A stretch of 64,000 nucleotides of DNA from positions 476,595 to 540,594 of the forward strand of contig NZ_BMML01000005.1 of the NCBI RefSeq assembly GCF_014645815.1, written 5' to 3'. Of the stretch, positions 58,936 to 64,000 are shown one piece after another (within the stretch, counting starts at the first letter, position 1; every line of letters begins with the position of its first letter). The position numbers and the translations under genes were made by a program. Origin of the DNA: Streptomyces fuscichromogenes (GTDB lineage: Bacteria; Actinomycetota; Actinomycetes; Streptomycetales; Streptomycetaceae). The notes beneath the pieces are model-generated. The model was not told the DNA's origin. It worked only from the letters and a program-made list of their open reading frames with translations, and searched no databases.

Positions 58936-60203
58936 GGCTGCTCGCTTTCCGAGGTGAACGTGCCTGTTGGGTCAGCGCCGTTGGACGCGGCCGACAGTCG
59001 GTGGTTCCGCGCGGATCGTGATCCGACCGGTCGGGAGGAGACCTGCGCCCAGATGACCGCGAGCCACACCAGCGCGCGGTCGCCGTGCCTCTGCAGGTCG
59101 AGGCCGGTGAGCTTCTCGATCTGCTTGAGCCGGTACAGCAGGGTGTTGCGGTGCAGGTGAAGGGCGGCCGTGGTGGAGGCACCGTCGAACTGGTTCTCGG
59201 CCAGGCAGGCGAGGGTCGCCGCCAGTTCGCCGTGGTCCCCGCCTGCCAGCGGGCCGAAGACACGGCGGGTCACCGCGTCGGCGAGTTCGGGAGAGCGCGC
59301 CAGGAGCAGCTGAGGCAGGAAGTCCTCGGCCCGGACATGCCCACGCCGGTGGGACCGCGATGCGACAGCGATCAGCAGACGCAGGTTGTCGACGGCGGTC
59401 TGGAGCCCGGTCCGCCCGGTCGCCGGGTCCTGTGCCAGGAGCAGACGTCGGTCGGCCATGAACGCGGACCAGTCGAACGCGGGTCCGGTGAGTCCGGTGA
59501 CGCGGACGTCCTCGACGAAGGCCAGGGCTCCGGCGGTGCGCAGGCGGGCCGCCAGCTCGGTGCGCTCGGCAGGGGCGGACCTGTCGAGCAGCGCGACGAA
59601 TGGCACGTACGGAGGTGTCGGATCGAAGCCGAGCCGAGCGGCGCGCTCCTGGTCCTCCACCGTGAGGGGAAGGTGGGCGCAGAGGCGGTCGAAGAGGGTG
59701 CGCGCCCGGCGGTCGCCCTGCGCGGACGGCAGGTCGGCCTGGTCCGCGTATGCCTGCGTGAAAGTCCGGGTGACCACGTCGAGGTAGCTGTCGATGTGAC
59801 GCCGCCCCTGGTCGGTCCAGTCCGCCAGCTGTCCGCGTTCCTCTTCGGCCGCCAGGCCGAGCACGGCGTCCCAGAAGGCGCCCGCGGCCCGGTGATGGAG
59901 GAGCAGGCCGCTGTCCAACGGCTGTCCGGTGGCGGCGCACTCCCGCGCCTGCTCGTACAGCTCGGACAGGGCGTACGAGTCCGGAGGCGTGCCCCGCACC
60001 ATCCAGTGCAGGAGCAGGCCGGCGTTCCGGCGCAGTGAGGCACGAAGAGCGGAGGTCCCGCAATCGCGCGCCGAGCGCACGTATTCGGGCGTGTGGCGAA
60101 GTACGGATTCCACACGCTGGGCCACGGCATCGGCGTCGACGTGTTCCAGGACGCCGCGCAGAGCCGCTGCCGCGGCGGCGGCGCGCTCGGATCTGCCGGT
60201 CAT
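58932..60203 (-). CDS. PucR-family transcriptional regulator (CdaR-like)
   Basis: The product is 423 aa from ATG 60203. The C-terminal PucR HTH is visible: LAATLACLAENQFDGASTTA, then LHLHRNTLLYRLKQIEKLTG and DLQRHGDRALVWLAVIWAQ. The N-terminal half (residues 1-200) is helical, with a GGDEF-like middle region (VPFVALLDRSAPAERTELAA). The start has no ribosome site of its own but overlaps the stop of a 40-aa leader frame that does. LysR site F lies about 400 bp upstream, oriented toward this gene. Confidence 0.85.
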   Translation of the reverse strand: MTGRSERAAAAAAALRGVLEHVDADAVAQRVESVLRHTPEYVRSARDCGTSALRASLRRNAGLLLHWMVRGTPPDSYALSELYEQARECAATGQPLDSGLLLHHRAAGAFWDAVLGLAAEEERGQLADWTDQGRRHIDSYLDVVTRTFTQAYADQADLPSAQGDRRARTLFDRLCAHLPLTVEDQERAARLGFDPTPPYVPFVALLDRSAPAERTELAARLRTAGALAFVEDVRVTGLTGPAFDWSAFMADRRLLLAQDPATGRTGLQTAVDNLRLLIAVASRSHRRGHVRAEDFLPQLLLARSPELADAVTRRVFGPLAGGDHGELAATLACLAENQFDGASTTAALHLHRNTLLYRLKQIEKLTGLDLQRHGDRALVWLAVIWAQVSSRPVGSRSARNHRLSAASNGADPTGTFTSESEQP

Positions 60204-60322
60204 GACGGACGGGTACGAACCAGGGGGAGAACCGGCCGCCGCGCCGTGCCGTCGTATGCCGCGGCGCTCCGGGTGCGTCCGGTGGACGGCGTGGCCCTGC
60301 CCCGGTGCGGGTGTGATCCCAT
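60200..60322 (-). CDS. 40-aa leader peptide coupled to the PucR-like gene
   Basis: ATG 60322 is preceded by GAAAGGAATCACC, a strong ribosome site, and opens MGSHPHRGRATPSTGRTRSA, ending at a TGA that overlaps the PucR ATG (ATGA). The composition is basic and Ser/Thr/Arg-rich with no domain. It looks like a translational leader that feeds ribosomes to the regulator gene. Confidence 0.45.
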   Translation of the reverse strand: MGSHPHRGRATPSTGRTRSAAAYDGTARRPVLPLVRTRPS

Positions 60323-60608
60323 GGTGATTCCTTTCGTGGGGCGCATCTGCCCCGCGGGCCGGACGCGGGGCAGATGCCCGAAGGCGCGGGCGTACTCCCG
60401 CGGGGGGACGGTCGTGTGACCGCGTCCACGCTTGACGGACGAAGGGCCCATCGCTTCGGGCTGCTCCCGTTCGACGGTGTGTGTACCCCGGCCCACGACG
60501 GTGGCCGGCCGTCCTCGCGAGCCCGACGTCCAACTGCTTTGACAGCGAAGGACGTTGTGGCTTCTCCCCGCGGTCCGACCATGGTGGACCGGTCGAGGGG
60601 AACCGCGC

Positions 60609-60646
60609 CAATGCCTATCTGTTCGATTCTGAAGCCGTTTCGGCAT
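60609..60646. promoter_or_regulatory. 38-bp LysR-type motif, site F (lysR 2 and pucR)
   Basis: Half-site CAATGCCTATCT (60609-60620), an 11-bp spacer and palindrome AAGCCGTTTCGGCAT (60632-60646). The 12-bp half faces the PucR operon on the left, and the palindrome is 32 bp upstream of the lysR 2 start on the right: the classic divergent LysR arrangement. The remainder of 60323-60678 shows no gene. Confidence 0.75.
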
Positions 60647-60678
60647 ATGCCGTGATGGGCGTGGCTACGATGAACCGC

Positions 60679-61557
60679 ATGGACCTCGACATACGCCGGA
60701 TGCGCTACTTCGTGGCCGTGGCCGAGGAGTGCAGCTTCGTGCGGGCGGCGAGCCGCCTCTACATGACGCAGCCGGCGCTCAGCCGCCAGATCCGTGCGCT
60801 GGAGGAGGATCTGGACGTGGTCCTCTTCCTGCGCGACCGGCAGGGCACGGTACTGACCCGGGCGGGGCACCAGTTGCTGGAGGACGCCCGGCCGATGCTG
60901 GCGATGGCACAGGCGGTGCAGCAGCGGGTGCGGACGGCGAACCGGGAGGTGAACCAGTTCACCATCGGCTTCATGCCGGGTGTCATCGTCACCCCCATCG
61001 TGCGGGAGTTCGCCCGGATGGCGCCGCAACTGGACATCGATGTCGTGCACACCTCGGTCACCGACCAGGTCGACTTCCTGCTCGACGGGCGGGTCGACGT
61101 CTGCTATGTCCGACTGCCCCTGCCCGAGGGGATGTTCGAGGTGGTCCCGCTCTTCCCGGAGCCCCGGGTGGTGGCGCTGTCCAGTGAGCATCCGTTCGCG
61201 GAACTCAAGGCGGTGCACGTCGAGGACCTGCGGGACATGACCCTGCTGCAGGATCCGCGGGACGTACCGGAGTGGCGCGGACGTGTCCCGCTCGATCCGG
61301 TCGCGCCGCCGGGGGATGCCGGACGCTTCCCGGCGACGATCGAGGAATGCCTGCAGACCGTCGCCCTCGGGTCCGGGTGCTATGTCATGCCGGCCGGGAT
61401 GGCCGGCTTCTACCGCCGTGACGACGTCGTCTACCTGACGCTGGAGGGCGTCGCACCACGCATGGTCGCCCTGGCCTACTCCAAGCACCGGACCATGCCC
61501 GAACTGCTCCAGTTCGCCGAGCTCTCCCGCCGCATGCTCGGCCCGGGCCCGGACTGA
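60679..61557 (+). CDS. LysR-family transcriptional regulator 2
   Basis: The product is 292 aa from ATG 60679, chosen to match the start of paralogue 1 (MDLDIRRMRYFVAVAEECSF); ATG 60670 is possible. The HTH is MTQPALSRQIRALEEDLD and the effector domain begins FTIGFMPGVIVTPIVREF. It shares many identical blocks with 49989-50861. Its palindrome is 32 bp upstream, so autorepression is likely. It and paralogue 1 probably bind the same or overlapping sites. Confidence 0.92.
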   Translation: MDLDIRRMRYFVAVAEECSFVRAASRLYMTQPALSRQIRALEEDLDVVLFLRDRQGTVLTRAGHQLLEDARPMLAMAQAVQQRVRTANREVNQFTIGFMPGVIVTPIVREFARMAPQLDIDVVHTSVTDQVDFLLDGRVDVCYVRLPLPEGMFEVVPLFPEPRVVALSSEHPFAELKAVHVEDLRDMTLLQDPRDVPEWRGRVPLDPVAPPGDAGRFPATIEECLQTVALGSGCYVMPAGMAGFYRRDDVVYLTLEGVAPRMVALAYSKHRTMPELLQFAELSRRMLGPGPD

Positions 61558-61943
61558 CGCCCGGCAGCGGTGCCTGGGCCTGACCGGCATCCGTACGGGC
61601 AGCCGGTTGTGATGCGCGGCCTCCCCCGCACGTAGGGCCCGTGATCGGAGATCGCACTCCCGGCAGGGCCGTTGTGCCGGTGCCCAAAACGTGCAGATTA
61701 TGTTGGTCCTGTGCACGTTGCGCACGGCTGCCTCACGCGTCGACACTGACACGCAGGCAGCTGCGGTCTCAGGACCGGGCATGCCGGAGGGGCGCCCCGC
61801 AAGGTGCCCCCACCGTCTCCGCGGTGCGAGGAGGAGACCGGCACCGGACGTCGCTCAAGGGTGGCGCGGCGGCCGGGCGCCGAGCCCGCCACCCCTCGGT
61901 CCGGTCGAATGTCGAACGGCAACTGCGCTGGAGTTCCGCCCTC
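61558..61943. other. Intergenic region before the kinase gene
   Basis: These 386 bp contain no supported gene; a long open frame runs through but lacks a start signal before 61944. A promoter for the kinase is expected here. Confidence 0.35.
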
Positions 61944-63476
61944 ATGTCAACACTCGTCACCGTCGGACGCCACCGCCTGCAGCGCCTTTTGGGCTGCGGA
62001 GGTTTCGGCATGGTCTGGCTCGCCTACGACGACCTGCTCGAAGCCCCGGTCGCGGTGAAGGTCATGGCGGAGAAGTGGGTGCACCGGCCGGACCTCCGGG
62101 AGCGCTTCCTGGACGAGGCCCGGCTGCTGCGCCAGGCCGCGTCGGACCGGGTGGTGCAGGTGTACGACATCGGTGAACTGCCGGACGGGCGGCCGTACTT
62201 CGTCATGACCTACGCCGACAGCGGCACGTTGGCCGACCGGGTGGCCCAGGGGCCCCTGGCCGTCGACCAGGCGCTGCGGTTCGCCGTACAGGCCGCCCGA
62301 GGCGTGGCCGACCTGCACGCGGTCGGCATCGTGCACCGTGACATCAAGCCGTCCAACATCCTGCTCCAGACGGTGTCGGGCGGCCGTGAACGGCTGCTGG
62401 TGGCCGATCTCGGCCTGGCCAAGAGCCTGGCGCACGCCTCGGGACTGACGCAGGGCGTGGGATCACCCGGCTACATGGCTCCGGAGCAGGTCCCGGAGGA
62501 CCGACTGGTCGATGTCGACGAGCGGGCCGACGTCTACGGCCTGGGCGTACTCACCTACGAGCTGCTGACCGGGAGCCTGCCGGGCTCGACGGAACAACTC
62601 GACTGGCCAGGGCCGCCGCGCCCCCAGGTGCCGGCGGCAGTCCGGCGCGTGACGCGACGCGCCCTCGAACCCGAGCGGGAGGGGCGCTGGGCCGATGCCG
62701 CCGCGTTCGCGGACGCGCTCGAAGCCGCCGGTGCCACGACCCTCCGCGGCCGCCTGTTCCGAACCGTCGCAACCGGCAAGGGCACCGGCGTCCGGAGAGC
62801 GGGAGCCGTACTCGCCGGAACCGCCGTCCTCGTGACCGCGGGGTTGGCCACGCACGCGGCCTTCGAAGCGGACTCGGCCGTCGACACGAAGCCCCGCGCG
62901 GGGGCCGGCAGTACAGCGATCGCCGAGCCGTACGCGTCCTCCGCGGCCTCGACATCAGCGTCCCCGCACCGAGCACCCGCCGCAGCGGATCCTTCGTCTG
63001 CACCCACAAGGTCCGCCGTGCTGCCGTCATCAACCTCCTCGGCCGGAGTCGGCGCCGAAGTGACGAAGACGACGAGGACGACGGTCCCTACGGGCAAGGC
63101 GGCGCACCCGGACCCGAGCGAGACGGCATCGGCCTCGCCCGAATGGACGACGTTGACCGTGCGACATGACCAGCAGCTGATGCCGGGGGAGTCCTGGCAG
63201 ACCAACCGGACGACCATGACGATGCAGACCGACGGCAACCTCGTCATCTACGACGAGAACCACCACCGGCGCTGGTCCTCGGGCACCTCGGGCACCGGAT
63301 ACCGCGCCATCATGCAGGCCGACGGCAACCTCGTCGTCTACGACAAGGACACCTGGGGCGTCTGGAGCTCCGTCACCTCCGGGCACGACGGCGCCTACCT
63401 GTATTTCGGTACCGACGGCGACGTCAGCGTGGTCTACCAGGGCACTACCCTCTGGTCGGCCGGTACCCAGCACTGA
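61944..63476 (+). CDS. Ser/Thr protein kinase with extracytoplasmic bulb-type lectin domain
   Basis: The product is 510 aa from ATG 61944. Kinase domain residues about 8-270: glycine loop LLGCGGFGMVWLAYDD, Lys in VAVKVMAEKW, HRD motif IVHRDIKPSNILL, VADLGLAKS (DLG instead of DFG) and GSPGYMAPEQ. One transmembrane helix (AGAVLAGTAVLVTAGLATHA) follows, then a Ser/Thr/Pro/Ala-rich linker of about 100 residues. The C-terminal beta-prism (mannose-binding lectin type) has three QxDGNLVxY-like repeats: MQTDGNLVIYD, MQADGNLVVYD and FGTDGDVSVVY. A receptor-like kinase sensing a glycan is the simplest idea. Confidence 0.88.
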   Translation: MSTLVTVGRHRLQRLLGCGGFGMVWLAYDDLLEAPVAVKVMAEKWVHRPDLRERFLDEARLLRQAASDRVVQVYDIGELPDGRPYFVMTYADSGTLADRVAQGPLAVDQALRFAVQAARGVADLHAVGIVHRDIKPSNILLQTVSGGRERLLVADLGLAKSLAHASGLTQGVGSPGYMAPEQVPEDRLVDVDERADVYGLGVLTYELLTGSLPGSTEQLDWPGPPRPQVPAAVRRVTRRALEPEREGRWADAAAFADALEAAGATTLRGRLFRTVATGKGTGVRRAGAVLAGTAVLVTAGLATHAAFEADSAVDTKPRAGAGSTAIAEPYASSAASTSASPHRAPAAADPSSAPTRSAVLPSSTSSAGVGAEVTKTTRTTVPTGKAAHPDPSETASASPEWTTLTVRHDQQLMPGESWQTNRTTMTMQTDGNLVIYDENHHRRWSSGTSGTGYRAIMQADGNLVVYDKDTWGVWSSVTSGHDGAYLYFGTDGDVSVVYQGTTLWSAGTQH

Positions 63477-63677
63477 GCCGTCGCCGGTCGTCATGCGCCG
63501 ATGTCGACGGTCTCGAAGTGCTTCCGCATCTGGTCATCGATGGCGCGTACGCCGCGCAGTTTCTCCTCGGCCGCAGGATCCGTCCCAGGGCTGCTCCCCG
63601 GCGCCTTCCGCGGCGGTCGACCCGAATCAGTATCCTCGGCCCGCTCGTGCCGGGGACGTCATTGTTGCCGGATGCAC
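63477..63677. other. Intergenic region with a short startless frame
   Basis: On the minus strand a frame from about 63650 to 63492 encodes a plausible helical tail (EEKLRGVRAIDDQMRKHFE) but has no start codon after an upstream stop. It may be a decayed gene end. Confidence 0.3.
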
Positions 63678-63893
63678 CTATCGCGGCCAGTAGCGAGGCG
63701 GTTCCTTGGCGGGGTCAACCAGGTCGAAGCGCTGCTTACTGCCGGGGTTCAGCCCTTTGATATGAACGAGCTGTTGACCTTCCAGCGTTTCGAGATCACG
63801 GACGATCAGGGGCATGGCGGCGATCACAGCACCCATGGCCAGACCCAGGCCCACCATGCCCTTGTGAGTGTGGCTGAACCGAATATGGTGCAT
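63678..63893 (-). CDS. Small membrane protein, possibly 5'-truncated by the window
   Basis: From ATG 63893 the product is 71 aa: MHHIRFSHTHKGMVGLGLAM and a hydrophobic stretch GLGLAMGAVIAAMPLIVRDL, then KGLNPGSKQRFDLVDPAKE. The reading frame stays open upstream to the right window edge (STAEPGLEDPSETAAIKKSG), so the true start may be beyond position 64000. It has one membrane helix and no recognised domain. Confidence 0.5.
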   Translation of the reverse strand: MHHIRFSHTHKGMVGLGLAMGAVIAAMPLIVRDLETLEGQQLVHIKGLNPGSKQRFDLVDPAKEPPRYWPR

Positions 63894-64000
63894 GCCGGAT
63901 TTCTTGATGGCAGCGGTCTCCGAAGGGTCCTCCAGCCCGGGTTCCGCAGTTGATGTAGCGGGATAGTCCGTGGATTCGGGGGTTGACGTGCGGAAACGCG

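Noticed and set aside
41799..64000. A classical antibiotic gene cluster (PKS or NRPS)
   Set aside because: No ketosynthase, adenylation, condensation or carrier domains are present. The regulators, flavoenzyme and exporters alone do not define a known biosynthetic class.

Overview
The window looks like a chromosomal segment of a Streptomyces-type actinomycete. GC is very high and GTG starts are common. The gene families are typical of the genus: ECF41 sigma factor, SpoIIE-type phosphatase, YIP1, SpdD, SCO3933-family and KorSA-like regulators, LuxR/LAL and PucR regulators. An interspersed hairpin repeat that I associate with Streptomyces intergenic DNA sits at 4356-4378. Everything here is read from sequence alone; no database search was run.

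Region 1 (1-11.8 kb) looks like ordinary chromosome: a MarR regulator divergent from a PLP-dependent decarboxylase, a GAF/PAS/SpoIIE phosphatase, an ECF41 sigma factor followed by an NDH-2-like flavoprotein, an ABM-fold monooxygenase, a secreted FG-GAP protein, a YIP1 membrane protein, a phosphoribosyltransferase, dCTP deaminase, a 54-aa zinc-ribbon protein and tRNA-Gly(CCC).

Region 2 (11.7-31.7 kb) is an integration hotspot at that tRNA. A pSAM2-like integrative conjugative element (AICE) occupies 11.74-25.18 kb. It carries int, xis, a rep gene with a non-canonical start codon, spdD, other spread genes, a TraB-type translocase, an SCO3933-family regulator, a KorSA-like GntR repressor and a Pif-like Nudix gene. 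Several copies of one repressor operator are spread through it. Its AT-richer cargo is a coupled three-gene module (20.6-23.1 kb) and a protein with four zinc-finger repeats fused to a GIY-YIG-like domain. The last 46-47 bp of the tRNA recur at 25.13, 26.22 and 31.56 kb. This implies stacked older insertions: a 1.1-kb remnant with a HigBA toxin-antitoxin pair, then a 5.3-kb segment with a GAP-family membrane protein, a Dyp peroxidase, a catalase-like protein and a partner protein. The last copy is followed by the decayed 3' end of another integrase.

Region 3 (31.8-41.8 kb) holds two unknown coupled genes, a large LAL-type LuxR regulator, a run of small-molecule enzymes (two alpha/beta hydrolases, an NmrA-like protein, an SDR), an ASCH-domain protein, and a gene-poor stretch with a tRNA-Gly(TCC) fragment and a (CAGGCG)7 repeat.

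Region 4 (41.8-61.6 kb) appears to be one regulon. Two paralogous LysR regulators (49989-50861 and 60679-61557) share a 38-bp motif: a 12-bp half-site, an 11-bp spacer and a 15-bp T-N11-A palindrome. The motif occurs at seven intergenic positions. It lies upstream of a secreted hydrolase, a receiver-like regulator, a GMC oxidoreductase, a DUF4331 gene, an MFS exporter, a PucR-type regulator and both lysR genes. Also in this region are an MFS-VanX-Ddl operon and orphan cytochrome oxidase subunit III and IV genes. The window ends with a receptor-like Ser/Thr kinase carrying an extracytoplasmic bulb-lectin domain and a small gene whose frame runs off the right edge.
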